Source: Lachnoanaerobaculum umeaense (lineage in GTDB: Bacteria > Bacillota > Clostridia > Lachnospirales > Lachnospiraceae). From it: a stretch of 64,000 nucleotides of DNA. How positions within the stretch are numbered: the stretch's first letter is position 1; the number at the start of each line of letters is the position of its first letter. The stretch lies in assembly GCF_003589745.1 (NCBI RefSeq), contig NZ_CP032364.1, positions 2,480,001-2,544,000 on the forward strand, in the 5' to 3' direction. Of this stretch, positions 28,307 to 37,215 are shown piece after piece. A model generated the notes under the pieces. It saw only the letters and a program-made list of their open reading frames with translations. It had not been told where the DNA came from and did not search any database. Made by a program: the position numbers and the translations under genes.

Positions 28307-29882
28307 TATAAGCCATAAATGATAAAGTCCTAGTATACCACAAATAAAAATGTCCCACTTATGGTAGAATACTATTTTGTATATTCTAACACTAGGAGGA
28401 ACTGACTTATCAGAAAGGTTATTTTATCAATGGATGAACAAAGAAAGTATGATGTTATCAAAGGTCTGGTGGATCACCCAGATACAGCCAATAAGGATAG
28501 AGCCGCTCTTATCCTAGGATGCACCAAAAGGCATATAAACCGTATGATACAGGGTTATATTAAATATGGTAAGGCATTCTTTATTCATGGTAACAGAGGC
28601 AAAAAGCCGGCTACCACTATCTGTCCTGATATCAGAAGTCAGGTTCTTGATCTATACAGAACTAAATACTACGAGGCTAACTTTGAACACTATACAGAGC
28701 TTCTAAAAAAGCATGAAGGCATAAGCATCTCTTCTTCCTCTGTAATGAGTATTTTGGAGTCAGAGTACATTCTATCTCCAAAGGCTACAAAAGCTAAGCG
28801 TAGACGCATTAAGCAAACTCTCAGAGCTAAGAAGGAAGCTGCAACATCAAAAAGGGAATTATCACAGATACAAGCTAACTTAGTAGCAGTTGAAGATGCT
28901 CACAGTCGTCGTCCAAGATGTGCTTATTTTGGTGAATTGCTTCAGATGGATGCTACCCCTTATGAATGGGTGCCGGGGCAGATATGGCATCTACATTTGG
29001 CTATTGATGATGCCTCAGGTGTTGTCACAGGTGCCTGGTTTGACACTCAGGAGACTCTTAATGGATACTACCATGTATTTGAGCAGATTCTTACTGATTA
29101 TGGTATTCCTTATAAGTTTCTTACTGATAAACGAACTGTATTTACTTACAAGAAAAAAGGTGCCTTATCTGACGACAAAGACACCTATACACAGTTTGCA
29201 TACGCCTGTAAGCAACTTGGCACACAGCTTGAATCAAGCAGCGTACCACAGGCTAAAGGACGTATAGAACGATTGAATCAGACTTTACAGTCACGCCTGC
29301 CTATTGAGTTTAGACTCGCAGGCGTAACCGATATCCATAAAGCCAATGAATTCATTTACCACTACATAAAAGAATTCAATGAGAAGTTCGCACTTCCACT
29401 TTATGGTATCAAATCTGTCTTTGAAACGCAACCATCTAAAGAAAAAATAAATCTTACTTTGGCGGTTTTAACTGAGAGAACTGTTGATGCCGGACATGCG
29501 ATTCAATTCGAGAAGAAATTTTATAAGATGATAGATAATAAAGGATTGCAGACCCATTATCGAAAAGGTACCAAGGTTATGCTTATCAAGGCATTTGATA
29601 AGTCTATGTTTGCGTGCGTAAATGACAAAGATATTTATGCACTAGAAGAAATACCGGCTCATGAGCATAAATCTAAGGACTTGGACGCTGACTACAAACA
29701 GCCAAAGCCTAGAAAGCCTTATATACCTCCAATGAACCATCCTTGGAGATTGGATGCCTTTAATAAATTCGCACACTCACAGCCACACAGAATTGAAGAA
29801 GACATAAAAAGTGCATAATAAAAGCCCCTTTGTGGGGGCTTATAAATTAATTATTTTGGGACATAATCATTTATGCTTGACA
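28307..29882 (+). mobile_element. Insertion sequence copy 1, ISNCY (IS1202-like), 1,576 bp
   Basis: Bounds come from comparing the two copies in the window and from the 27-bp direct repeats that flank this one. The ends are imperfect inverted repeats of about 24 bases (17 of 24 match) sharing AGCATAAATGAT-like and GTCC blocks. The element carries one transposase gene. Before the gene are two short inverted repeats (CCTAGT...ACTAGG and TAGAATA...TATTCTA), and after it a small GC-rich hairpin at 29823-29840 (AAGCCCC / GGGGCTT) that should stop read-through. It is intact in structure. Confidence 0.92.
28430..29818 (+). CDS. Transposase of IS copy 1 (DDE, ISNCY/IS1202-like)
   Basis: 462 residues. 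An N-terminal helix-turn-helix (residues ~20-50, LGCTKRHINRMIQGY) precedes a DDE integrase core: first Asp at 174 (QMDATPYEW), second at 233 (LTDKRT), Glu at 280 (KGRIERLNQ). The C-terminus is basic and proline-rich. It differs from copy 2 at about 14 positions (97 percent identity). No stop or frameshift is seen, so it may be active. AGGAGG lies 30 bases before ATG and AAAGG 11 bases before it, so the true initiation point is unsure. Confidence 0.92.
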   Translation: MDEQRKYDVIKGLVDHPDTANKDRAALILGCTKRHINRMIQGYIKYGKAFFIHGNRGKKPATTICPDIRSQVLDLYRTKYYEANFEHYTELLKKHEGISISSSSVMSILESEYILSPKATKAKRRRIKQTLRAKKEAATSKRELSQIQANLVAVEDAHSRRPRCAYFGELLQMDATPYEWVPGQIWHLHLAIDDASGVVTGAWFDTQETLNGYYHVFEQILTDYGIPYKFLTDKRTVFTYKKKGALSDDKDTYTQFAYACKQLGTQLESSSVPQAKGRIERLNQTLQSRLPIEFRLAGVTDIHKANEFIYHYIKEFNEKFALPLYGIKSVFETQPSKEKINLTLAVLTERTVDAGHAIQFEKKFYKMIDNKGLQTHYRKGTKVMLIKAFDKSMFACVNDKDIYALEEIPAHEHKSKDLDADYKQPKPRKPYIPPMNHPWRLDAFNKFAHSQPHRIEEDIKSA

Positions 29883-29909
29883 TAAAATCATCTATTATAT
29901 ATATAATTA
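29883..29909 (+). repeat. 27-bp target-site duplication, right of IS copy 1
   Basis: Exact copy of 28280-28306. The remaining bases to the deacetylase gene at 30135 show no further gene. Confidence 0.9.
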
Positions 29910-30134
29910 TAATTTGCATTTTGCGCCTATATTCACATATATTTATACAAAAAACTATTTAAAAAGCTATTCCATATTCCTTTAAAAGTATTTAAGAATT
30001 TTATCCACACAAACTCTGTATTATCTGTTATACTAGGTAATTGTATGGATACTCTGTTTGTCATCTACACTCCATGTTATCTATCGTAGATTCAACATCA
30101 CCCAGAGCATTCAATTTATCTAAGGAAGGTAGAA

Positions 30135-31010
30135 ATGAGAAAGAGAAGTAGAAAAAAGAAAAGAAAAATCTTCATACCGATTTTAGTATTGATTTTTTGT
30201 TGCGTTTTCACAGCAATGGTTGCTCGTGGTTGGCAAGAAAAGCAAAAAAAATCAAAGATAGCTAAAGCAAATACTGCCGATGAAACTGTAGAGATTAACC
30301 AAAGTGAAACTACTACTGAAGGACAAATCGAAGCTATCTCGGAGAATGAGACAGAAACCACAACTGCGCCTGAGACCACTCCCTCTCCAGATGAAAAGAT
30401 AGTTTATCTTACATTTGATGATGGTCCATGGACAGGTACACCAAGACTTTTGGATATCCTTGATGCATACGATGTTAAGGCATGTTTTTTTGTAACAGCA
30501 CAGTATATGGAGAATGATGCACTTGTTGATATGTTAAAGCAAATCAAAGATAGAGGACATAATATCGGAGTACACAGTTTAACTCATGATTATAAGAAAA
30601 TATATGCCTCTGTAGACGCTTTCCTGGCAGACTATGATGCTATGGACGATATTATATTAAAAGCTACCGGAGAGCGTACAAAGCTTTTGCGTTTCCCTGG
30701 AGGAAGCAATACCGGATATAATAAGGCTATCAGAACAGAGCTTTTGCAGGCTGTAAGAGATAGAGGAATAGTATACTTTGACTGGAATTCCTTTGATGGT
30801 GATGTAGAAGGTAAGAAAGGTCAAGAACTTATTGATCAAACTATCAAACAGGTAAATGCAAATAAACACTCTATTTTGCTTATGCATGATATGCCATCCA
30901 CCGCTTTTGTACATGATGCAATGCCAACCATCATTGAAAGGCTTAAATCAGATGGATACAGATTTGAATTACTTGGAATGAGCACTCCTCCAAGACAGTT
31001 TGCACAGTAG
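30135..31010 (+). CDS. Polysaccharide deacetylase (NodB domain), membrane-anchored
   Basis: Removes acetyl groups from peptidoglycan or another N-acetylated glycan outside the cell. A very basic start and one hydrophobic segment (residues ~13-30) form a signal anchor, followed by a Thr/Glu-rich linker to about residue 88. The carbohydrate esterase 4 domain then shows motif 1 (LTFDDGPW), motif 2 (HSLTHDY), motif 3 (RFPGGSNTG), the DWNSFDGD block, and LLMHDM near the end. 291 residues. AAGGAAGG precedes ATG. It stands alone to the right of IS copy 1. Confidence 0.92.
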   Translation: MRKRSRKKKRKIFIPILVLIFCCVFTAMVARGWQEKQKKSKIAKANTADETVEINQSETTTEGQIEAISENETETTTAPETTPSPDEKIVYLTFDDGPWTGTPRLLDILDAYDVKACFFVTAQYMENDALVDMLKQIKDRGHNIGVHSLTHDYKKIYASVDAFLADYDAMDDIILKATGERTKLLRFPGGSNTGYNKAIRTELLQAVRDRGIVYFDWNSFDGDVEGKKGQELIDQTIKQVNANKHSILLMHDMPSTAFVHDAMPTIIERLKSDGYRFELLGMSTPPRQFAQ

Positions 31011-31014
31011 TTTT

Positions 31015-31047
31015 AAGGTCTTAAATCTCGTTGAGATTTGAGGCCTT
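31015..31047 (+). terminator. Terminator after the polysaccharide deacetylase
   Basis: Stem with AAATCTC / GAGATTT core plus AAGG / CCTT base, 3-base loop, T-rich end. Confidence 0.75.
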
Positions 31048-31062
31048 TTATAAATATAAAAA

Positions 31063-31087
31063 AGAGAAAACCTAAATGATTTTCTCT
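31063..31087 (-). terminator. Terminator of the 3D-domain gene
   Basis: AGAGAAAA / TTTTCTCT arms around a 9-base loop, followed on the minus strand by a T run. It is about 140 bases past the stop at 31224; nothing else is seen in between. Confidence 0.6.
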
Positions 31088-31223
31088 CTAATATCCCTTT
31101 TGCAAATGTATTAATTTATTTCTCCTATTAAGAAGTTCATTAGACACATCGTCTATGTTACCTGAATGTAACTACCTCTAACTATTCCTCTATATTAACT
31201 TATTTGCTATTATCTAAATTTGT

Positions 31224-31820
31224 CTAATTATTGTTCTGACCAGCCTGTCTTTCAGCTCTCCTAGCTAAGATTGCATCAATCTTTTGCTGTGCTTCTTTCG
31301 CATCACCTTCTACTATATAAAGTTCCGGATATCTGATACCATGTGCACTTGTCTCAGCATCATTATGCATGTAAATATCAATAGTTCTTCCCTTGATATT
31401 TCCGCCTGTATCCTCAACTACATAGATATTATCACTGTCACCAATACGCACTCTTGTACCTGCCGGAAGTACTGACCAATCTGCTGCTATAGTTCTTCCT
31501 ACAACCGGTCTATTACCGGATCTTGTCATATTTGAAGGATCACAGTCCACAGAGTAAGCATATGCTTTAAACTTACCTATAGATCTTCCTTTAGCTACTT
31601 CTCTAAGAGCAGCTATCTCTTCATCCTCCTTTGCTACAAGTTCAGCTTCCTGCTGTTGCTTATATGAGTCAAGCGTTGTCTCGTACTGATCTGCATTAAG
31701 ACCGAATGCCGGACCGGTAACCGAATCTACCTCTTCCTGTGTAGCCGCATATGCACTTCCTGCCATAAGTGCAGAAAAAACAGATGCAACCATTATAACC
31801 TTTTTAAATTTGTTTTTCAT
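31224..31820 (-). CDS. Secreted 3D-domain protein (lytic transglycosylase-like fold)
   Basis: 198 residues with a signal peptide cut after AYA (about residue 25), a short Glu/Gln-rich helical stretch, then a 3D domain. The domain shows FKAYAYSVD, the PVVGRTIAADWSVLPAGTRV core, VVEDTGGNIKGRTIDIYM with conserved aspartates, and a C-terminal helix. 3D domains occur in RpfB/YuiC/MltA-type muralytic enzymes, so cleavage of peptidoglycan or a cell-wall-binding role is likely. It has a consensus promoter and its own terminator. Confidence 0.85.
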   Translation of the reverse strand: MKNKFKKVIMVASVFSALMAGSAYAATQEEVDSVTGPAFGLNADQYETTLDSYKQQQEAELVAKEDEEIAALREVAKGRSIGKFKAYAYSVDCDPSNMTRSGNRPVVGRTIAADWSVLPAGTRVRIGDSDNIYVVEDTGGNIKGRTIDIYMHNDAETSAHGIRYPELYIVEGDAKEAQQKIDAILARRAERQAGQNNN

Positions 31821-31870
31821 TTACTTCCTTTCTTGCAAAGAACGAATCTTTTGTTCGTCGGGATGATTTA

Positions 31871-31898
31871 ATTATATTACATAAATGTTAAATGTCAA
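31871..31898 (-). promoter_or_regulatory. Consensus sigma-A promoter of the 3D-domain gene
   Basis: On the minus strand TTGACA (31893-31898) and TATAAT (31871-31876), 16 bases apart, about 50 bases before the ATG. Confidence 0.8.
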
Positions 31899-31981
31899 TA
31901 AGAAAATGTTGCAATCTTTTTGCAAAGGAGTAAATTCTACTTTTCACAGTATTTTTTTCATTCTATATGTATAAAAAAAAC

Positions 31982-32016
31982 CATGTTATAATATATTTAT
32001 TATATACTATAACATG
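31982..32016 (-). terminator. Terminator of the DsbA-family gene
   Basis: CATGTTATA / TATAACATG arms, further AT pairing inside, and eight T on the minus strand after it. Confidence 0.75.
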
Positions 32017-32078
32017 ACTTTGTTTTTGCTTTATATAAATTTTTGTTAAATATTTCAAGCATTTCTTTAATAAAAATA

Positions 32079-32591
32079 TTAAGCTCTTGAGGCAAACTTG
32101 AACAATTCTACAACTTTTTCTATAGGAACAAGTAATCCACCTCCGGAGGCAGCCATCCTATCACTACATACATAAGAAGGTACAGCCTGAATTTCCAAAG
32201 TTTGCCAAACCTCAATATTGGAATCCTCAACTTTCTTTGCATTTCTGTTATCATTAAGTAAAACTATAATATCTTCTCTATTTGCTCCTGCCGCCTCTGC
32301 CAGATCTGCCAATAACTCTATATCATCTATTCTCTGTTGGATCTCAAAATGTGCTTCAAATACTAAATCATTATATTTTTTAATATCGTATCCATTCTCT
32401 GCCAGATAAAAACCAACCTGTGCAGCCAAATCTGAATGCACTCTGGCCGGCTCAGGTCTTGGATGCGCCTCACATGGTGACCACTCAATCTCCACATTCT
32501 TATAATCCGGTAAAATATCGCTAAGTTCCCTCAAACCTTTATAACAAAATGGACAGGTGTAATCATAAAATACTTTAATCTTCTTTGACAT
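32079..32591 (-). CDS. DsbA/FrnE-family thioredoxin-fold oxidoreductase
   Basis: 170 residues, no signal peptide, so cytoplasmic. The thioredoxin-type active site CPFC is near residue 14 in FYDYTCPFCYKGL. The cis-proline is in EIQAVPSYVCSDR, and a helical insertion lies between. FrnE-like members act as thiol oxidoreductases or isomerases; some relatives are 2-hydroxychromene-2-carboxylate isomerases or glutathione S-transferase kappa. The substrate is not known. AGAAAGGAAA precedes ATG. Confidence 0.82.
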   Translation of the reverse strand: MSKKIKVFYDYTCPFCYKGLRELSDILPDYKNVEIEWSPCEAHPRPEPARVHSDLAAQVGFYLAENGYDIKKYNDLVFEAHFEIQQRIDDIELLADLAEAAGANREDIIVLLNDNRNAKKVEDSNIEVWQTLEIQAVPSYVCSDRMAASGGGLLVPIEKVVELFKFASRA

Positions 32592-32727
32592 AAATTTCCT
32601 TTCTATTCACGTTATATCTGGTGATTTCATATATTGTAGTATTTATTATAACATATACCAATTATTAAGGCTACCTTTAGACTTTAAATAATACTTGCCC
32701 TTGTCTTGAGATTTTACAACAATAGCT

Positions 32728-33108
32728 TTAGTATGATGACTTCCTCTTCAATACCATATATCCTGCATCATCTACTGCCTTTGAAAGCTTTTCAATATCA
32801 GGCGGATTTTTTAAAAGGACTGTTGCCATATTATCTTCAAGACTCACACTTGCCCAAGTTCCGTCAAGTGAGTTCAGAGCATTCTCTACATTTCTAACAC
32901 AATTACCACAGCTCATACCATCAATTGCAAGCTTTACTTCATATGGATAATGTGACTTATCCCTATCCTTTATTTTTACAGACTTGATCGCTTCCTCATG
33001 TTCCGGACAACAATCTCCACCTTTCTTCAACTTTTTTATATAACTCTTCAAACCAAAAAACACTATTGCTGCCAATATTACTATTATAATTATATTTACT
33101 TTATCCAT
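32728..33108 (-). CDS. Membrane-anchored heavy-metal-associated (HMA) domain protein
   Basis: 126 residues: one N-terminal membrane helix (3-22), a basic stretch, a CCPEHEE motif, then an HMA ferredoxin-like domain with the metal-binding GMSCGNCVRNVENAL. The layout suggests a membrane-tethered copper or other soft-metal chaperone; no metal ATPase lies nearby. AGGAGG precedes ATG. Confidence 0.85.
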   Translation of the reverse strand: MDKVNIIIIVILAAIVFFGLKSYIKKLKKGGDCCPEHEEAIKSVKIKDRDKSHYPYEVKLAIDGMSCGNCVRNVENALNSLDGTWASVSLEDNMATVLLKNPPDIEKLSKAVDDAGYMVLKRKSSY

Positions 33109-33193
33109 AAAACCTCCTAGTTAGATATTACTAACTAGAAGTATATCACTTTGTTCTTAAAAAACAAGTTTCTATGTGAATTTTAATACAATA

Positions 33194-33379
33194 TTATTCC
33201 ACTATCTCTATAGGCTCACCTTGGTATACAAAAATCATTGCATCATACAGACTGCTTGGCAGCGCCTTAGGCCTGTAACTGCTCTGTACTATCCTCATCA
33301 TCCATGTATATCCTTCTCCAAGAGTTCCCATTCTTAACAGGCTGTTTATCAGGTTAATGTCTTCCCGTCTCCCATACTT
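33194..33379 (-). pseudogene. In-frame continuation of the hypothetical gene beyond its stop codon
   Basis: Directly after the TAA at 33380-33382, the same reading frame stays open for 61 more codons to a second TAA at 33194. The translated text looks protein-like (for example GEGYTWMMRIVQSSYRP and YDAMIFVYQGEPIEIVE). An internal ATG at 33331 has no ribosome site. Either the upstream gene was once about 255 residues and carries a nonsense mutation, or this is a relic or separate small gene. The product is not recognised. Confidence 0.45.
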
Positions 33380-33961
33380 TTATATAAGCTCATACAATTT
33401 CTTAGACCATTCATCATCCGACTGTTTTAAAAAAGGTTTTAAAAGAAGCAGCACCTGTTTTGAATAATAATAAAAGCTGTAATACAAATCATCAGGAAAT
33501 ACATTACCTTCATCCCATCTCATTTCATCCTCTTCCTCATCATAAACTTCGGACCAAAGATACTTTTCATCAATCATATCTTTGAAGTTCGGTAAAGGAT
33601 CTACATGCTCCATATTTTCGACAATATTTACCGCTTCAGCTATATATCCGAACAATTCCGCAAGCTCCGGTACAAGATAGTCTGCTACCGAATTTTTATA
33701 TCTGTCCTCCAAAGCTTTTTTAAAGATTCTGTATAGGAATATACAGGCAAAAGGTGTTGCATGCCACAGTGTGGACTGATGTTCAATTCCCATAGCTATC
33801 TCCTCTCCTGCCGTCTCTATAGACTTTTTATCCTTCATTTCATTTAATATTTCAAAGCACTCGGGAAAGTCGGTAGCCCTTTTATAAGTTGTGGTTATTC
33901 TGTGCCAAGGTATATCCCTGGCTTTTACATTTTCTATATACTTTAAGTTTTCTTTTGTCAT
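33380..33961 (-). CDS. Hypothetical protein, possibly truncated by a stop codon
   Basis: 193 residues, not recognised. It has no signal peptide or membrane helix. The N-terminal third has a WHR motif (IPWHRITTTYKRATDF), the centre is helical (HQSTLWHATPFACIFLYRIF), and the C-terminal part is acidic with many aromatic residues (DEEEDEMRW, DDLYYSFYYYS). A strong AGGAGG site precedes ATG and a terminator of the upstream operon lies just before it. The frame continues past the stop (see 33194-33379). The size and acidic, aromatic make-up recall toxin-immunity proteins, but no toxin gene is adjacent and this is only a guess. Confidence 0.6.
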   Translation of the reverse strand: MTKENLKYIENVKARDIPWHRITTTYKRATDFPECFEILNEMKDKKSIETAGEEIAMGIEHQSTLWHATPFACIFLYRIFKKALEDRYKNSVADYLVPELAELFGYIAEAVNIVENMEHVDPLPNFKDMIDEKYLWSEVYDEEEDEMRWDEGNVFPDDLYYSFYYYSKQVLLLLKPFLKQSDDEWSKKLYELI

Positions 33962-33979
33962 TTTTCCTCCTAAAAAACA

Positions 33980-34007
33980 CCCCTCATTATTTTTATCAAA
34001 TGAGGGG
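33980..34007 (-). terminator. Terminator after the AI-2E family permease
   Basis: Perfect 9-bp arms CCCCTCATT / AATGAGGGG with a T6 tail on the minus strand, 9 bases past the permease stop. Confidence 0.88.
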
Positions 34008-34015
34008 CAAATAAA

Positions 34016-35254
34016 TTATTCTAATTTTATATATTTCTTTGTTTCTTCATCTATATGATCAAGGTCCATGTAATGTTTGCTGTCAGTCTCCAATCCCTTT
34101 TTCTTTAAGAAATGCTCCGAAAGTCTGCCTATAGTCCTGTATATTATCGCCCAAGTAGGCACAGCTATTATCATACCCACAATACCGAAGAGTCCGCCAA
34201 AGAGCAGTATCGAAAACAGTACCCAAAAACTTGGAAGTCCTGTAGTCTGTCCAAGTATCTTAGGACCAATAATATTTCCATCTATCTGTTGTAATACCAA
34301 AATCCAAACTGCAAACTGAAGTGCTGTAATAGGTGAAACAAGTAATAGCAATACTATACTTGGAATCGCACCTATAAAAGGTCCAAAGAAAGGTATTACA
34401 TTGGTAACACCTACTACCACACTTATAAGTAAAACATATGGCATATGTATAAAAGACATAAAGAAATAGTTTATAATTCCGATGATTATTGAGTCAATTA
34501 TCTTACCGACAATAAACTTTTCAAACATATTCTTTATATATCTAGCTTCTGTAACTATTTCATTGCCTATCTTTACTCCGACAATAGCATATACTATTTT
34601 CTTTGCCTGAGATGCTAATATGGTCTTCATATTTAGAAGATACATCATTACCATCAAACCGATAATAATATTTACAACTACACCCAATGCATTTATTACA
34701 CCACTTGATAGATTTTTTATATAAGTATTTACATTGGGCAAAATACTGGTCGTTGCTATATCGCTTAGTCTTTCACTAATATCCTGATAATTACCTATTA
34801 TCAGTTTCTCAAAATCAGGATTCTTATTGAGTATATCTTTAAGCCAATTTTCCAGATTTGCTGCTCCCGAAGGTGCATAGCTTATAACATTTGTAATACT
34901 GTTTACTAACTCAGGTATAATCATCATTATCAATGCAAATACTATAAAAATTAAAATAATAAGACATGCCAAAGTAGCCAACATTTTTGAATATCTCTCA
35001 TACTTTTTCCACTTTGGGAACAGTGATGAAAGTATCTCTCCTATCCATCTACTTATGCGATCATATACCGGTGCCATCAAAAATGCCATCACCACACCAT
35101 AAAGTACTGATGAAATAGTAGATATTATAATTCTTATAGCTGAAGCTATAATTCCAAGATTATTGAAAACCAAAGATATAACAAGTGCTATTATTATAAC
35201 TACAACTGCAGTCAATCCCAATTTAAAATATCGTTCATTCTTATTATATTTCAT
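34016..35254 (-). CDS. AI-2E family (PerM/YdbI) permease
   Basis: 412 residues with about eight hydrophobic helices. The family's C-terminal half is clear: FEKFIVGKIIDSIIIGIINY, GVTNVIPFFGPFIGAIPS, and QQIDGNIIGPKILGQTTGLPSFWVL. The group includes the E. coli AI-2 exporter TqsA but also Na+/H+ antiporter-like members, so the cargo cannot be named. It starts 1 base after the M18 aminopeptidase. Confidence 0.88.
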   Translation of the reverse strand: MKYNKNERYFKLGLTAVVVIIIALVISLVFNNLGIIASAIRIIISTISSVLYGVVMAFLMAPVYDRISRWIGEILSSLFPKWKKYERYSKMLATLACLIILIFIVFALIMMIIPELVNSITNVISYAPSGAANLENWLKDILNKNPDFEKLIIGNYQDISERLSDIATTSILPNVNTYIKNLSSGVINALGVVVNIIIGLMVMMYLLNMKTILASQAKKIVYAIVGVKIGNEIVTEARYIKNMFEKFIVGKIIDSIIIGIINYFFMSFIHMPYVLLISVVVGVTNVIPFFGPFIGAIPSIVLLLLVSPITALQFAVWILVLQQIDGNIIGPKILGQTTGLPSFWVLFSILLFGGLFGIVGMIIAVPTWAIIYRTIGRLSEHFLKKKGLETDSKHYMDLDHIDEETKKYIKLE

Positions 35255-35255
35255 T

Positions 35256-36554
35256 TTAAACCTCTAAAATAACACTATCATCTTTTATATCAATATTGGT
35301 TTCAAAAAATGCTTTTAATGTATCAAAAGCATATCCCACATCCTTGGTGCCTGCAGTTTCATATGCAGAATGCATTGCCAACTGCGGTAATCCAATATCT
35401 ACAGCATTCATACTTACAGCAGTATTTGAGAGGTTTCCAAGAGTTGAGCCACCTGCTATATCACTTCTATTTGCAAAAGTCTGATATGGTATATTTTTCT
35501 TCTCAAGAATCTTTCTCAGTATTGATCTGCTAAATGCATCTGTTGTATATTTTTGATTTGCACTTTCTTTAATTGCGATTCCTTGATTTAAAACAGGTCT
35601 GTTCTTTACATCAAACAGCTCCGGATGATTTGGATGAATAGCATGTGCATTATCACAGCTAATCAGCATACTCTTTGCTATAGCTGTATAATACTCTTCC
35701 TTTGATTTTCTAAGTGCAGTATTTACTCTGTCAAGTGTGCTTGCAAGGAATGTAGACATAGCACCCTGCTTTGTAACAGAACCCACCTCTTCATTGTCAA
35801 ATACCGCAAAGACATTTATATGGTTTTTATTTTCAGCCTCGACAAATCCTCTAAGTGATGTGTAAACACACTCCAAATCGTCAAGTCTTCCACTTGATAT
35901 AAGTTCATTGTCAAATCCGATAATCGCCGCCTTTTGTCTATTTACCAGATATAGATCTTTTGCAAGTATATCCCCAGACTCTATACCCAATTCCTTTGCA
36001 ATCATATTGTCAAAGTCAGATTCTTTAAGATTGCCTGCACTGAATATTGGAAGCATATCAACTTGATTGTTGAAAGCAAATCCCTTATTTATCTCCCTGT
36101 TAAAATGTATAGGTACATTAGGAATAATAAATAAATCTCTGTTTATATGAAGAAGTCTTGTTTCAATACCGGTATCAGTATTTACCATAACTCTTCCTGA
36201 CAATGTCAGAGGTTTATCAAGCCATGTAGCATTAATCATACCACCATAGCCTTCCACATTCAGCTTCAAGTAGCCATTCGCTTCTATTATAGGTTTATCC
36301 TTAAGCTTAAATGTGGGTGAATCGGAATGTGCGGCACTTATCTGAAAATGATAATCTCCCTCAGCTATATCAAAAGCTATAAGACTTGATGAATTCCTTT
36401 TTGTATAATACTTTCCTTTGTTTATATCCCATTTCTCATTTTCAGGCAAATAAATAAAACCTGATTTTTGTAAAACTTTTTCGCATTCATTTATTGCATG
36501 AAACATTGTCACTGATGAATCCAAAAAATCCATCAAATCTCTTAAAATATCCAT
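35256..36554 (-). CDS. apeB: M18 family aminopeptidase
   Basis: Dinuclear-metal aminopeptidase of 432 residues; removes N-terminal (often acidic) residues from peptides in the cytoplasm. Metal-site blocks seen: AAHSDSPTFKLK (His, Asp), GRLDDLECVY, FDNEEVGSVTKQGA (Glu-Glu catalytic pair), and the C-terminal LAMHSAYETAGTKDV (His ligand). AGAAAGAGG precedes ATG. It is followed by the AI-2E permease with a one-base gap and preceded by engB. Confidence 0.93.
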   Translation of the reverse strand: MDILRDLMDFLDSSVTMFHAINECEKVLQKSGFIYLPENEKWDINKGKYYTKRNSSSLIAFDIAEGDYHFQISAAHSDSPTFKLKDKPIIEANGYLKLNVEGYGGMINATWLDKPLTLSGRVMVNTDTGIETRLLHINRDLFIIPNVPIHFNREINKGFAFNNQVDMLPIFSAGNLKESDFDNMIAKELGIESGDILAKDLYLVNRQKAAIIGFDNELISSGRLDDLECVYTSLRGFVEAENKNHINVFAVFDNEEVGSVTKQGAMSTFLASTLDRVNTALRKSKEEYYTAIAKSMLISCDNAHAIHPNHPELFDVKNRPVLNQGIAIKESANQKYTTDAFSRSILRKILEKKNIPYQTFANRSDIAGGSTLGNLSNTAVSMNAVDIGLPQLAMHSAYETAGTKDVGYAFDTLKAFFETNIDIKDDSVILEV

Positions 36555-36574
36555 ACAGCCTCTTTCTAATACTA

Positions 36575-37171
36575 TTAAACCTGTTCCTCTGCCAAAAGAT
36601 TTTCTATAAATTCATATACTTCTTCTCTGCCCTGTTTGGTCTGTGATGAGAAAGGTATAAGTACACCTTCTTTTGGTAATCCAAGTCCTTCTCTCACAAT
36701 CTTAACACATTTATCCACTTGACTTCTTTTTAACTTATCAAGCTTTGTAGCTATAATTACAGGCTGATATCCGTTATATACAATCCAGTCGTACATCTGC
36801 TTATCATTTTTACCCGGCTCATGCCTTATATCTATCAGCAAAAATATACATCTTATCTGCTTTGAAGTATGGAGGTACTTTTCTATCATCTTACCCCATT
36901 TTTCCTTTGTGGCAAGGTTTGCATTGGCATAACCATACCCGGGTAGATCAACAAAATATAGATCATCATTTACTTTATAATAATTTATGGTCTGTGTCTT
37001 TCCGGGCTGACTGGATATCCTTGCCAAAGATTTCCTATTCATGAGAGAATTTATCAATGATGATTTTCCCACATTTGACTTACCTGCAAAGACTATTTCC
37101 GGATCTGTATTTTCAGGAAATGTACTGGTAATACCACATACAGTCTCCAGCTCCGCTTTTTTTATTATCAT
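36575..37171 (-). CDS. engB: Ribosome biogenesis GTPase EngB (YihA/YsxC)
   Basis: GTPase needed for 50S subunit assembly. 198 residues; G1 FAGKSNVGKSSLIN, G2 Thr in GKTQTINYY, G3 DLPGYGYA, G4 TKLDKL, G5 near SSQTKQG. It follows lon by 44 bases, the usual clostridial order clpX-lon-engB. ATGAGG precedes the start. Confidence 0.95.
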   Translation of the reverse strand: MIIKKAELETVCGITSTFPENTDPEIVFAGKSNVGKSSLINSLMNRKSLARISSQPGKTQTINYYKVNDDLYFVDLPGYGYANANLATKEKWGKMIEKYLHTSKQIRCIFLLIDIRHEPGKNDKQMYDWIVYNGYQPVIIATKLDKLKRSQVDKCVKIVREGLGLPKEGVLIPFSSQTKQGREEVYEFIENLLAEEQV

Positions 37172-37215
37172 AAGTACCTCATTTATACTTTCTTATAATC
37201 AATTCAATATGGTTT

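Noticed and set aside
33380..33961. Toxin-antitoxin or polymorphic-toxin immunity gene
   Set aside because: The size and composition are suggestive, but no toxin, repeat or partner gene is adjacent and no family was recognised.
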